From positions 1 to 64,000 of the IMG/VR virus record IMGVR_UViG_3300023179_000001: a stretch of DNA of 64,000 bases. One strand, given 5' to 3'. A program made the translations under genes and the position numbers. The DNA comes from a virus. This document shows positions 51,362 through 58,401 of this stretch, piece after piece (position 1 is the stretch's first letter; every line of letters begins with the position of its first letter). The notes beneath the pieces are model-generated. The model searched no databases. It was given only the letters and a program-made list of their open reading frames with translations, and was not told where the DNA came from.

Positions 51362-51982
51362 TTAATGGTCAATCTCTTTGACCACTTTTTCTGTGTGTAC
51401 TTTTTGAGCAATAGCCCTAGCTTCACTTTGCTTTTTATATCGCATTAAACGCTCGCTAATCTTATCTTCAGTGAATTGGGTGGGGTACTCATCGCCAAGC
51501 TTTTCCACGACCTCATACCAGTCTGGAGTACCACTCTCTATTGAACTACTAGAACCTTCAACCGCCAAGATGACCTCTGCGGTGTTGGCATCAACTAATC
51601 GCAAAAATTGAACGCACTGTTTGGATAATCGCTGAGTGAATAGGCTTTGCTTCAGGTAGCAATCAACATGAGGGACTAAAATGGCTCCGACCCCGTATAA
51701 CTGTCCCCATTGAGCCCATTTCTGTTCATCCGAGAATCGGTCTGAATCATTGCGATGCTCCCTGTCCTGCTCCTTTTTAATCGCTGAAAAGCCATCTTTG
51801 CGGTCGATCACTGTCCACTTATCAGCTTTAACCAGAGCAGTTTGGAGCCTAACGTGTTGTGCCTCATCGACCTTATCGGGATCGACCATCAATCTCATGT
51901 TTTTATCGCTATAACGGGTTCTCACTTCGGTCGAACTACAAGCTGAGAGCAAAACCAAGCCTATTACAATAAAAGTGTTCAT
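51362..51982 (-). CDS. Lipoprotein with CsgG/LpoB-like pattern
   Basis: 206 residues from ATG 51982, which has a perfect AAGGAGG; a start nine codons earlier would bury the signal peptide. The signal peptide MNTFIVIGLVLLSAC ends in the lipobox LSAC (Cys15) with Ser at +2, which directs to the outer membrane in Gram-negative bacteria. It lacks a basic residue before the hydrophobic core. The mature part has DKWTVIDRKDGFSAIKKEQD, WGQLYGVGAILVPHVDCY and RLVDANTAEVILAVEGS, similar in pattern to CsgG/LpoB-fold lipoproteins. Role may be host envelope change or superinfection exclusion (inference). Confidence 0.65.
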   Translation of the reverse strand: MNTFIVIGLVLLSACSSTEVRTRYSDKNMRLMVDPDKVDEAQHVRLQTALVKADKWTVIDRKDGFSAIKKEQDREHRNDSDRFSDEQKWAQWGQLYGVGAILVPHVDCYLKQSLFTQRLSKQCVQFLRLVDANTAEVILAVEGSSSSIESGTPDWYEVVEKLGDEYPTQFTEDKISERLMRYKKQSEARAIAQKVHTEKVVKEIDH

Positions 51983-51995
51983 ATGCACCTCCTTA

Positions 51996-52415
51996 TCACC
52001 AAGAAGCACGATAATAATAATCCATCCGTTTATCGAGGCTGGATATTATCTCGATAGTTTTCCTTAAATCTTCAAAGTAATACTCATCTACGTCCGTTGA
52101 ACCGAAAAAAAAGCCCTCTGTGGGCGGCAGTAGGGAAGCGTCTTTGGTTTTTAGTACCTTTTTACAAAGCGATTGTAGTTCAAGCAGCTTGCTATAAGGC
52201 ACATAATACTCTTTGCAATCGTCATTACCGTCTTGGACTTGATCGACGAACCATTTGTGAATCATATTCGCCTTTCTCCAATAGCCCACCTCTTCAACAA
52301 TGTATGAAACTTTTTCGACATCTACAGATTTTGATTTTTGTAGCAGCAATTTTAGCTCTAAATTGTCCGAATACTTAACATAGGTTCTTTTGTGTAAATA
52401 CATATCCAATCCCAT
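51996..52415 (-). CDS. Conserved phage protein of unknown function (GLDMYL family)
   Basis: 139 residues, with AGGAGG six bases before ATG. It begins MGLDMYLHKRTYVKYSDNLE; VGYWRKANMIHKWFVDQVQD and PTEGFFFGSTDVDEYYFEDL follow. I recognise this pattern as a widespread uncharacterised family in phages and bacteria (memory, not searched). Function unknown. Part of the operon from promoter B. Confidence 0.6.
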   Translation of the reverse strand: MGLDMYLHKRTYVKYSDNLELKLLLQKSKSVDVEKVSYIVEEVGYWRKANMIHKWFVDQVQDGNDDCKEYYVPYSKLLELQSLCKKVLKTKDASLLPPTEGFFFGSTDVDEYYFEDLRKTIEIISSLDKRMDYYYRASW

Positions 52416-52424
52416 AACGACCTC

Positions 52425-52727
52425 CTATAAGTGTGTATAAAGACCTGTAACCTCAGTAAAAATGATTTGAAGATCCTCTGCGTAAACGTCTTCAAACTTC
52501 TTAATTTCCTTTAAAATCCCTTTAGCGCAGTAGATGAAGGTCATTTCGTACAAGTCCTTCCCGTAGTTGTATTCGATTTTAATTAGGTTAATCCTGGTTG
52601 AATTGCGGCCTATTTTAAAGAACAGTCCCTTTTCTGAGCCCACAAAGTTTTTGGCTCCCGTCATCGCTATAAACCGATTACCGCCTAGTTGGGAAAGGAT
52701 TGTTTTGGCTATTGTTAAGTCACTCAT
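52425..52727 (-). CDS. Small protein, unknown, first gene of promoter B operon
   Basis: 100 residues from ATG 52727 with GGAGG upstream; a further ATG five codons earlier lies inside the leader. It contains AKTILSQLGGNRFIAMTGAK and LFFKIGRNSTRINLIKIEYN, then YEMTFIYCAKGILKEIKKFE. The pattern is of a small beta-alpha protein seen in several phages, with no known role. Confidence 0.55.
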   Translation of the reverse strand: MSDLTIAKTILSQLGGNRFIAMTGAKNFVGSEKGLFFKIGRNSTRINLIKIEYNYGKDLYEMTFIYCAKGILKEIKKFEDVYAEDLQIIFTEVTGLYTHL

Positions 52728-52746
52728 ATTTCCTCCATCCAATTAC

Positions 52747-52776
52747 ATACTAACACAATGTAACACATTGCGTCAA
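52747..52776 (-). promoter_or_regulatory. Sigma70-type promoter with palindromic operator in spacer (copy B)
   Basis: Minus strand: TTGACG, 18 bases, TAGTAT. The spacer contains CAATG-TGTTA-CATTG, a perfect inverted repeat with 5-base arms, exactly filling the space to the -35 box (52756-52770). Copy A at 51171-51200 has the same layout. A bound repressor would block RNA polymerase. Confidence 0.7.
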
Positions 52777-52784
52777 GGAGAATC

Positions 52785-52801
52785 AGTGAACGTAATTCAC
52801 T
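52785..52801. promoter_or_regulatory. Perfect inverted repeat upstream of promoter B
   Basis: AGTGAA-CGTAA-TTCACT, 6-base arms, nine bases upstream of the -35 box. It could be a second operator or a hairpin at the end of the preceding gene; no T tract follows. Confidence 0.5.
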
Positions 52802-52816
52802 AATTGAATGATACTG

Positions 52817-53059
52817 CTATTTTCGGTGCAGGAGGGTGACTGTTTTGATTGTGCTTTTAAGAACGGTGTGAGAGTCGATGTTGGTGTAATCCGTTTCATC
52901 TGTGAGCCAGGAAGCCAAATAATAGGCATCCTTGTCTTCATTTATAATCTCTCCAATCGCTCGGCATACGACTGGTGGAACCATCCCACCTGTGGTGCAA
53001 ACATGATCTAGGAAAGTGATTTCAACCAAATTTCCTTTTTTTAACAAATTCTTTTTCAT
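52817..53059 (-). CDS. Small unknown protein
   Basis: 80 residues. It starts MKKNLLKKGNLVEITFLDHV and has a beta pattern (AIGEIINEDKDAYYLASWLT, HTVLKSTIKTVTLLHRK) like a small SH3-type or adaptor fold. Overlaps the phosphoesterase gene by four bases. Function unknown. Confidence 0.5.
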   Translation of the reverse strand: MKKNLLKKGNLVEITFLDHVCTTGGMVPPVVCRAIGEIINEDKDAYYLASWLTDETDYTNIDSHTVLKSTIKTVTLLHRK

Positions 53060-53808
53060 GGTTGGTATACCGTATTGTTGAAGAAGGCCGAGTAAACCCC
53101 TTTACGCATTTGCAGTGACACCAACTGATGATAAAAAGTTCCGTTTTGTTTGTGATATGTGATTCCAAATCCGTGAGTCCAATCGCTAATGTCGAGTATG
53201 TACTCCGCAGCTTTTAGCTGATTGCCAAGCCAGCCGATGTTGAGGCCAACAAAATCATCTCCATGGGCATTTTGGATGTGATACTCCTGAATTTTGTGAG
53301 TGTGCCCAAAAATAACAGAGCTTCGAAATTTTTTAACCATCGCTGCTGCTGGGTTTTCTCCTGCCCTGGAACCATGGACACAAACTAGATTTCCAATTTT
53401 ATACATCCCCGACTGCCCGTAAGGGACATACAGAATGTCTTTTGGAAGGCCCATGATTTCTTCGTTCTTAAAGATTCCAGCAAGCTTCGGTGCGTGGTTT
53501 GCGATATAAGAAATTAAACGCCTTTCGTGATTTCCTTCGAGATAGACAACTTTTTTGTGAGGCACTGTACTCAACAAATCATCTAACGCTCCTCTTGCCT
53601 CAGACATTTCGTCTTTCCAAGTTTTCCAATCCATCATAGGGTCTTTAACGTGACGAGAGACCGAATAGTAGTCGAAAAAATCTCCGTGAATTATGACTTC
53701 TGATGGTTTCAGATCTTTGCCAATATCGAGAAGAATTTTCCAAGCTGCTTTATTGACAAACGGGTGGTGACAATCTGAAACGTGTAATACTCTTTTTAGA
53801 AGAGACAC
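53056..53808 (-). CDS. Calcineurin-like metallophosphoesterase
   Basis: 250 residues with a GTG start and GGAG six bases upstream. The metal-binding motifs are in order: VSDCHHPF (D-x-H), IHGDFFDYY (GD-x2-D), LEGNHERR (GNH-D/E) and IFGHTHKIQ (GH-x-H). The family includes phosphatases, nucleases and phosphodiesterases; the substrate cannot be told. It lies two genes from the methyltransferase and is preceded by a 90-base gap. Confidence 0.75.
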   Translation of the reverse strand: MSLLKRVLHVSDCHHPFVNKAAWKILLDIGKDLKPSEVIIHGDFFDYYSVSRHVKDPMMDWKTWKDEMSEARGALDDLLSTVPHKKVVYLEGNHERRLISYIANHAPKLAGIFKNEEIMGLPKDILYVPYGQSGMYKIGNLVCVHGSRAGENPAAAMVKKFRSSVIFGHTHKIQEYHIQNAHGDDFVGLNIGWLGNQLKAAEYILDISDWTHGFGITYHKQNGTFYHQLVSLQMRKGVYSAFFNNTVYQP

Positions 53809-53898
53809 ATTTTACTCCAGACTTTTGGTTGTTATAGTTTTTGATTTCCCCAAGAAACAAACAAATTGTACTGAAAGCGAACCAAAAAACGAGACACA

Positions 53899-54138
53899 CT
53901 ACGTCTTTTTACTTTTGGTTCTGGTTTCCAATCTCATTTTTTTAATAAGATCTGGAGGTGTTGCCATCGTATCTTGATAAATAAGAACCTGACACTCTCG
54001 ATCTTCTTTATCAACAAACTCAAATTTTACTGAAAAGTAGAACTTGTCCTCTCCCTTCGTAATCGTTACGAATTCAGGAGATTCTTTTTCGATATACTGC
54101 ATCAGCATATACAGATCAGCAGTTTTAATTTTTATCAT
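53899..54138 (-). CDS. Small unknown protein
   Basis: 79 residues; GGGGA before ATG. It begins MIKIKTADLYMLMQYIEKES and has EDKFYFSVKFEFVDKEDREC and a basic end. Predicted mixed alpha-beta. Its leader holds a strong inverted repeat (54149-54169). Function unknown. Confidence 0.5.
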   Translation of the reverse strand: MIKIKTADLYMLMQYIEKESPEFVTITKGEDKFYFSVKFEFVDKEDRECQVLIYQDTMATPPDLIKKMRLETRTKSKKT

Positions 54139-54148
54139 TCAATTTCCC

Positions 54149-54169
54149 CAAGTTTGAACAATAAACTTG
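54149..54169. promoter_or_regulatory. Perfect 7-base inverted repeat
   Basis: CAAGTTT-GAACAAT-AAACTTG on the plus strand, in the 48-base gap before the gene at 54138. No T tract; an operator or RNA hairpin is possible. Tandem TATTGTTCAA units overlap it. Confidence 0.5.
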
Positions 54170-54179
54170 AACAATAGCC

Positions 54180-54205
54180 TTATCGGTTACTTCTTTTTCT
54201 TTCTA
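54180..54205 (-). promoter_or_regulatory. Weak FliA-type promoter candidate
   Basis: Minus strand TAGA, 14 bases, ACCGATAA. The -10 part is good (7 of 8), but the -35 is poor and one base short of ideal spacing. It overlaps the stop of the 36-residue membrane protein. Confidence 0.25.
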
Positions 54206-54297
54206 AGCAACCAAGCCGCAAGGCCAGTAACAGCACTGCCGACGGCAGCACCAACACCAAAAATTACCAAGGGGACAATCGCCAAATCACTCATCAT
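54187..54297 (-). CDS. 36-residue single-pass membrane protein (basic tail)
   Basis: ATG 54297 with GGAG six bases upstream. It begins MMSDLAIVPLVIFGVGAAVG, continues through a Gly/Ala-rich transmembrane stretch and ends in four lysines after LLR. This is an N-out or reverse type single-span mini-protein. Holins of small size and antitoxin or toxin peptides share this build, but no function can be given. Located directly after the methyltransferase gene. Confidence 0.65.
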   Translation of the reverse strand: MMSDLAIVPLVIFGVGAAVGSAVTGLAAWLLRKKKK

Positions 54298-54331
54298 GGG
54301 GTTCTCCAATAAGGTTGTACATATAACTTTG

Positions 54332-55048
54332 TCACACTATTTTGGTTTTCTCAATTCTCTCTTTCATCCAAGTACAATATTGTTTGCTTATGTCGCAGGT
54401 TATAAAATTGCGTCCCAATGCCTTTGCTACTGCGGCTGTTGTGCCACTACCACCAAACGGATCAAAGACCAAATCTCCTTTATTTGTGCAAGCATCTATA
54501 GCTCTGCCTGGTAAATCTATAGGGAATGGCGCAGGGTGTTTGGATTTCTGTACCGTAGATGCAGTCCACACTGATTTCACCGAAGTTGTGAAAAGGTTTT
54601 TATCTCCAAAAACCCAAATCATCTCGTGAAAATAAATAATTTTGTTTTTAGGGAAAGGAATAGCGTTTGGCTTATCCCAAACTATCTGACCAATAGCCTT
54701 CTTGGGATCAACTCCATAAGATCGCTCAAATTGCTTGGATGGAACATTCCAGAATACCAACCCAGACTTTTCACAAAGCAGTTGTAACCACTTCTCATAC
54801 GTTTCTTCGGGGACGAAAGCGTCGTCGTGATTGTCGTACTCTTTGTAACGAAAACGAAACTCACGGGGCAAATGACTTTTTGTAGGAGTTTCTGCGCTCA
54901 TCACTTTACCCACACCGTAAGGCGGTGACGTAAACGTAAGCCTTGGCCTACACTGCATCTTTTGAAGAACACCCTCTATCGAGCCATGAATGACGCAATT
55001 TAACTGGTGCCCATCCCACTCCTGTAAGCTAAAAATTGGGACATTCAT
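54332..55048 (-). CDS. DNA methyltransferase (SPPY type)
   Basis: 238 residues from ATG 55048, which overlaps the end of the 36-residue gene upstream; a TTG six codons earlier is less likely. Motif IV is TFTSPPYGVGK and motif I DLVFDPFGGSGTTAAVAKAL, in the IV...I order of the beta class. SPPY suggests N4-cytosine more than N6-adenine, but both occur. Start to stop it is a compact enzyme without a separate recognition domain. It lies between two tiny membrane proteins and after a ParB-like gene. Confidence 0.75.
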   Translation of the reverse strand: MNVPIFSLQEWDGHQLNCVIHGSIEGVLQKMQCRPRLTFTSPPYGVGKVMSAETPTKSHLPREFRFRYKEYDNHDDAFVPEETYEKWLQLLCEKSGLVFWNVPSKQFERSYGVDPKKAIGQIVWDKPNAIPFPKNKIIYFHEMIWVFGDKNLFTTSVKSVWTASTVQKSKHPAPFPIDLPGRAIDACTNKGDLVFDPFGGSGTTAAVAKALGRNFITCDISKQYCTWMKERIEKTKIV

Positions 55049-55139
55049 TAGAAAAAGCAAACACAAATGCAGCCAAAAACAAAACCGTGGCGGCTAAAGT
55101 TAGAACCACCACGGTAGATAATTCCTCTTCACTCATCAT
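55029..55139 (-). CDS. 36-residue single-pass membrane protein (acidic start)
   Basis: ATG 55139, its start overlapping the ParB-like stop (TGATG). It starts MMSEEELSTVVVLTLAATVL, continues FLAAFVFAF and ends NECPNF. One transmembrane helix, acidic N-terminus, so opposite charge layout to the one at 54187-54297. It overlaps the start of the methyltransferase. Function unknown. Confidence 0.6.
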   Translation of the reverse strand: MMSEEELSTVVVLTLAATVLFLAAFVFAFSNECPNF

Positions 55140-55927
55140 AAGTTAAGTTCCTCAAATCCTTCGTCTTCAATAACCGTGTCAATATCCGTGCTCTCGTCCA
55201 CTTGGGCCAGAAGCTTTTGGATCAGTCCTTGTTCTTCAACCTTTTCCATAAGCACAAATACTGCCTCAGAAAGATTGTCGCCAACTCTCCAGCTTTTGTT
55301 TAATCGCTTTGCCAATGGTGCTATCATGCTGTTGAAAGAATCAAAAACATCTCTGTTCAAAACAATAACCGCAGTAGATTCTTCACCCAATGCGGTCTTC
55401 AGTCTTTCCAAATCAACTGGTGCCGTTTCTAATTCTAAATCTTCGGTGACTCTTTCGGCCTCGATAATTGCGTTTTTTAAAAGAGTATCAACGTACTGTG
55501 GAGTAAATCCATAATCCGCAATCTGCTTTGTGGTGCAATCTTTCAAAGCTGTTCTTAGCTTTTCTTCAACCCAACTCGCATAAGTGTTGTTTGAATCGTA
55601 CAGAATAGCCCTTGCTTCCGCTTCGCTTACAGATTCGTACACAACTGGGAGAACACTTTTTTCTTTCCCATGATTAAATTCAAATCCCTCTTCAATTAGC
55701 TCTCTGACCGCAAGCAATCTGTGGTTTCCAGCAAGCACTGTATTGTGTTTTTTCTTGTTGGTTGATTTCCAAACCAGAATGGGTTGATAAAAGCCCTTGC
55801 TCCTAATGGACTCTTTCAACTGTTCCAATCTTTCCTTGGAAATAGTGCGTGGGTTTTCATCGTAAAACTTTAACGATCCCACACTTACATAATCAGATAC
55901 TTCGCAAAGAGTTACTTGAGTGCTCAT
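55136..55927 (-). CDS. ParB-like (ParB/Srx fold) protein
   Basis: 263 residues. The N-terminal 115 residues are ParB-like: YDENPRTISKERLEQLKESI, KGFYQPILVW, VLAGNHRLLAVRELI. The motif around GNHR is the usual CTP/phosphate-binding site. In phages such proteins often sit beside methyltransferases, as here, and may bind or nick DNA rather than segregate it. The C-terminal half is helical with an acidic end (DTVIEDEGFEELNL). Confidence 0.7.
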   Translation of the reverse strand: MSTQVTLCEVSDYVSVGSLKFYDENPRTISKERLEQLKESIRSKGFYQPILVWKSTNKKKHNTVLAGNHRLLAVRELIEEGFEFNHGKEKSVLPVVYESVSEAEARAILYDSNNTYASWVEEKLRTALKDCTTKQIADYGFTPQYVDTLLKNAIIEAERVTEDLELETAPVDLERLKTALGEESTAVIVLNRDVFDSFNSMIAPLAKRLNKSWRVGDNLSEAVFVLMEKVEEQGLIQKLLAQVDESTDIDTVIEDEGFEELNL

Positions 55928-56175
55928 ATTTCTACAATCTCCTTCTCGCCCTTGCCCTTGGCATCATGAATGGCAAGCATTTCTCCATCATTTAGCTGAA
56001 CTCTAATTACTAGCTGATTCGACTCATAGCCGATCTTAAAATCTGTCTCAGGCAAGTAATCCAAATTCTGCAAATGAATTTTATTCCCAGCACGATAGGC
56101 AACAACCAAACCGTTTTCTACATCTGGGGTTGATTCAATCTCTTTTAGTTTTCCAACCTGAAATAGCTTTTTCAT
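55924..56175 (-). CDS. Small unknown protein
   Basis: 83 residues, beta-rich (MKKLFQVGKLKEIESTPDVE, NQLVIRVQLNDGEMLAIHDA) with a Lys/Glu end. Four-base overlaps on both sides. Family not recognised. Confidence 0.5.
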   Translation of the reverse strand: MKKLFQVGKLKEIESTPDVENGLVVAYRAGNKIHLQNLDYLPETDFKIGYESNQLVIRVQLNDGEMLAIHDAKGKGEKEIVEI

Positions 56176-56522
56176 TCGTGCTTTTTCCCATGAGTGTCTT
56201 GATCAAGTCCTCTATCCTTCATGTATTCAGCATCAGGTCTTTCAGACTTTTGAATGTTGTCTGTCTCTTCTGGATGCTGGAATAACAGGTCTTGTTGTTG
56301 TGGATCTGTGGTAACTGACTTTTCTTCTGTACCGTTCATTTCTTCTCCTTCGATATAGCCCAGGATCTCCATGGACTTGTGTAAAATCTTACACCCTCTC
56401 TCATAGATTTCATCCGATGATTCTTTAAAGAAATCGAGCTTGAAATCAACGTGATTCATGGTGTCAGTATCTTCAATTCTAATTCTAAAACTTCTTTTGG
56501 GTTCTAAAACATCTTCGTTCAT
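56172..56522 (-). CDS. Small acidic protein, unknown
   Basis: 116 residues. The N-terminal 60 residues are probably a folded unit (RSFRIRIEDTDTMNHVDFKL), and the rest is polar and Gln/Glu/Asp-rich, likely disordered. Overlaps both neighbours. Unknown function. Confidence 0.5.
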   Translation of the reverse strand: MNEDVLEPKRSFRIRIEDTDTMNHVDFKLDFFKESSDEIYERGCKILHKSMEILGYIEGEEMNGTEEKSVTTDPQQQDLLFQHPEETDNIQKSERPDAEYMKDRGLDQDTHGKKHE

Positions 56523-57052
56523 GCAGTCTCCTGTGGCAGATCAACTCTAGCCTTGGCTTTTAAAATATCTACTGAGAATTTAAGCTTGGTATCTTTTACT
56601 GTCGCTTCAAACTCTAGGTTTTTGGTTCCAACCTTTTTGCCTATCAACTCGTGCTCAAAGACAACCGTGTTTGAGCCAGCCCTTAAAACAAAGTTCTCAT
56701 CTGATATTTTATTTTCTGAGTTCGACACATCTGTTGCCGTGTAGTTAACCCACACGGTATCACCCAACTGGACTGTCTCTTCTTCTGTTTTTTTCCTGAG
56801 CCCAAGTTTTTCATCCATCCCAGTTTCAAAAACATCTGAAGTAAAGACATTGGCCTTCTCGCAAAGCTCTTTTAACGTGTCAATTTTGGCATCGTAAGAC
56901 TTTAGAACAATCAAAATTTGAGTTAATAACTTATGTTGAGATAATACCCTGCCATCGAGATCAGAGATTTTTTCCGATACATCTCTAACCTGTTGGTTTC
57001 TGTGTTGCAGAGCCTTATTCATCTCTGCGGTGCGTTTGCTTTTGCTGCTCAT
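56519..57052 (-). CDS. Protein with coiled coil and FKBP/trigger-factor-like domain
   Basis: 177 residues from ATG 57052, which has GGAGG six bases upstream; longer versions overlap the previous gene. Residues of about 1-85 form a coiled coil (SEKISDLDGRVLSQHKLLTQ). The C-terminal 80 residues read QLGDTVWVNYTATD, FVLRAGSNTVVFEHELIGKK and LEFEATVKD, the strand order of FKBP-type prolyl isomerases and trigger factor. The aromatic active-site residues of true isomerases are not obvious, so it may be a binding-only version. Function in the phage unknown. Confidence 0.55.
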   Translation of the reverse strand: MSSKSKRTAEMNKALQHRNQQVRDVSEKISDLDGRVLSQHKLLTQILIVLKSYDAKIDTLKELCEKANVFTSDVFETGMDEKLGLRKKTEEETVQLGDTVWVNYTATDVSNSENKISDENFVLRAGSNTVVFEHELIGKKVGTKNLEFEATVKDTKLKFSVDILKAKARVDLPQETA

Positions 57053-57497
57053 GTACTTCCTCCAGTTCTTCTTTAAAAGCGACCGCATCAATTACGGTCT
57101 GTGTGTTTTCAAAATAATTACTTCGATAGTATTCGGCTATCGCAGACAAGAAGTCCTCTTTGCATGGGTGAGAGGCTTTTTTATTCCCTGAGAAATAAAA
57201 AAGAATAGATCTCACCATTGGCAAATACTGAGTCTCATCCTTTACCATCTCCTGCCAATGCGGAGCCTTTTCTTTGTACTCATCTGCAAAGAACTCCAAA
57301 AACGATTTCTGATAAAACGACGGAATCTTCTCAAACAACTCTATTGTTTTTAGAAAATAAAAGTTTGCTTTTTCGTCATTCAATAAAGAAACAATTTTTG
57401 AAAGTGCTCTTTTAGCCAAAATCTTATCCGATGATGCTTGCATGGCTGTGGCTCGTGTTCCTGCTTGCGATTGCTCCGACCGTTTCACGAGTGGCAT
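57015..57497 (-). CDS. Unknown helical protein
   Basis: 160 residues; the start may instead be ATG 57443, 18 codons later. It has SLLNDEKANFYFLKTIELFE, then FYQKSFLEFFADEYKEKAPH and KEDFLSAIAEYYRSNYFENT. Predicted mainly helical. Overlaps both neighbours, with the FKBP-like gene following. No family recognised. Confidence 0.5.
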   Translation of the reverse strand: MPLVKRSEQSQAGTRATAMQASSDKILAKRALSKIVSLLNDEKANFYFLKTIELFEKIPSFYQKSFLEFFADEYKEKAPHWQEMVKDETQYLPMVRSILFYFSGNKKASHPCKEDFLSAIAEYYRSNYFENTQTVIDAVAFKEELEEVHEQQKQTHRRDE

Positions 57498-57615
57498 CGA
57501 CTTTATCTTCGAGTGCCTCGATCTTGGTAGCCAAGTTTAAAAGAATCTCAACCGTTGCGGTCTTGATTTCTTCGACGCTATTCATTTCCTGAATTGCTAG
57601 TATTTGATCTTTCAT
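57424..57615 (-). CDS. Small coiled-coil protein
   Basis: 63 residues from ATG 57615, which has GGGGGAACAA upstream (a longer frame ignores this). It begins MKDQILAIQEMNSVEEIKTA and includes ATKIEALEDKVDATRETVGA, a short heptad stretch. Start overlaps the previous stop. Function unknown. Confidence 0.5.
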   Translation of the reverse strand: MKDQILAIQEMNSVEEIKTATVEILLNLATKIEALEDKVDATRETVGAIASRNTSHSHASIIG

Positions 57616-57935
57616 TTGTTCCCCCTGTCTATGTAAATCAAAACTTTCCAGTTCTCTGGTGTCACTTCTTTGCATCTACTTTCTGCCAGCCGTAACCAAA
57701 CCTTGTGAAGCTTCTCAAGCCGTTTGTGGTTTGCCCACCACTTTAAACTGACTGCTATAAAAACTCTATTAGTCGCAGAGTCCACTTTTATCTTTACTTT
57801 GTCAAAGGCTCTCGTAGTCGTAACCACTGCACCAAACATTAAAAACGTCACCTGTTCTGCCATCTCACTAGCAGAAGAAATTTCGGTAGAAATGTTATTC
57901 AACGAATCTCTCAAGTTTTCAGGATTAAAGTCCAT
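57612..57935 (-). CDS. Small unknown protein
   Basis: 107 residues. It has SASEMAEQVTFLMFGAVVTT, a beta pair with VKIKVDSATNRVFIAVSLKW and WWANHKRLEKLHKVWLRLAE. Mixed alpha-beta. Overlaps the nuclease-like gene by 11 bases. No family recognised. Confidence 0.45.
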   Translation of the reverse strand: MDFNPENLRDSLNNISTEISSASEMAEQVTFLMFGAVVTTTRAFDKVKIKVDSATNRVFIAVSLKWWANHKRLEKLHKVWLRLAESRCKEVTPENWKVLIYIDRGNK

Positions 57936-58401
57936 GAATTCTATCCAAAAAAGTAGTCAAATTAAACCGCCCCTTAGTACCCTGGATAAACTCGTGGTTT
58001 ACAAGATCCTTGGCCTTGACGGTGTGCTCCAAAAAGTATGATCCCCACTGTTCCCAATCAAAAACAATCAACCTGTTCTCTCGTTTGAAAACGCCTTCTG
58101 GCTTGATTCGCACGTTAAGCAAAACAAAACTCTTAGCACCTGCTTTGACGGCCTCGGTTAGATGCAAAAACTGGGAGCCTCGAATCTGAGTTTTCCCAAA
58201 AGCTTGCCACTTTTTAATCTGCTTTAGTTCTAAAAGAACCGCTCGTCCGTTGACGCTGGCTATGATGTCGCAAGGCTTCTCTGCTGTGAATCTAGTCCTA
58301 GCCATCGTCCAACTCGTAGGATTATCTGGAATCTTGTAACACCACACGTTTAGCTCTCGAAGCGAGCGCATGATTTCACTAGCAAAAATTGACTCACGCA
58401 T
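57925..58401 (-). CDS. RecU/Holliday-resolvase-like PD-(D/E)XK nuclease candidate
   Basis: 158 residues. The segment FTAEKPCDIIASVNGRAVLL with ELKQIK directly after it contains the D...(D/E)xK layout, preceded by a Glu early in the protein (SEIMRSLRELNVWCYKIPDN). This is like RecU and archaeal-type resolvases. In the recombination cluster with RecA, SbcC and SbcD relatives, a resolvase would finish branched intermediates before packaging. It overlaps the SbcC-like gene by eight bases. Catalytic residues need confirming. Confidence 0.65.
   Translation of the reverse strand: MRESIFASEIMRSLRELNVWCYKIPDNPTSWTMARTRFTAEKPCDIIASVNGRAVLLELKQIKKWQAFGKTQIRGSQFLHLTEAVKAGAKSFVLLNVRIKPEGVFKRENRLIVFDWEQWGSYFLEHTVKAKDLVNHEFIQGTKGRFNLTTFLDRIHGL

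Noticed and set aside
53809-53898. Possible terminator in the gap before the phosphoesterase gene
   Set aside because: Only a three-base stem precedes the T run, too weak to call.
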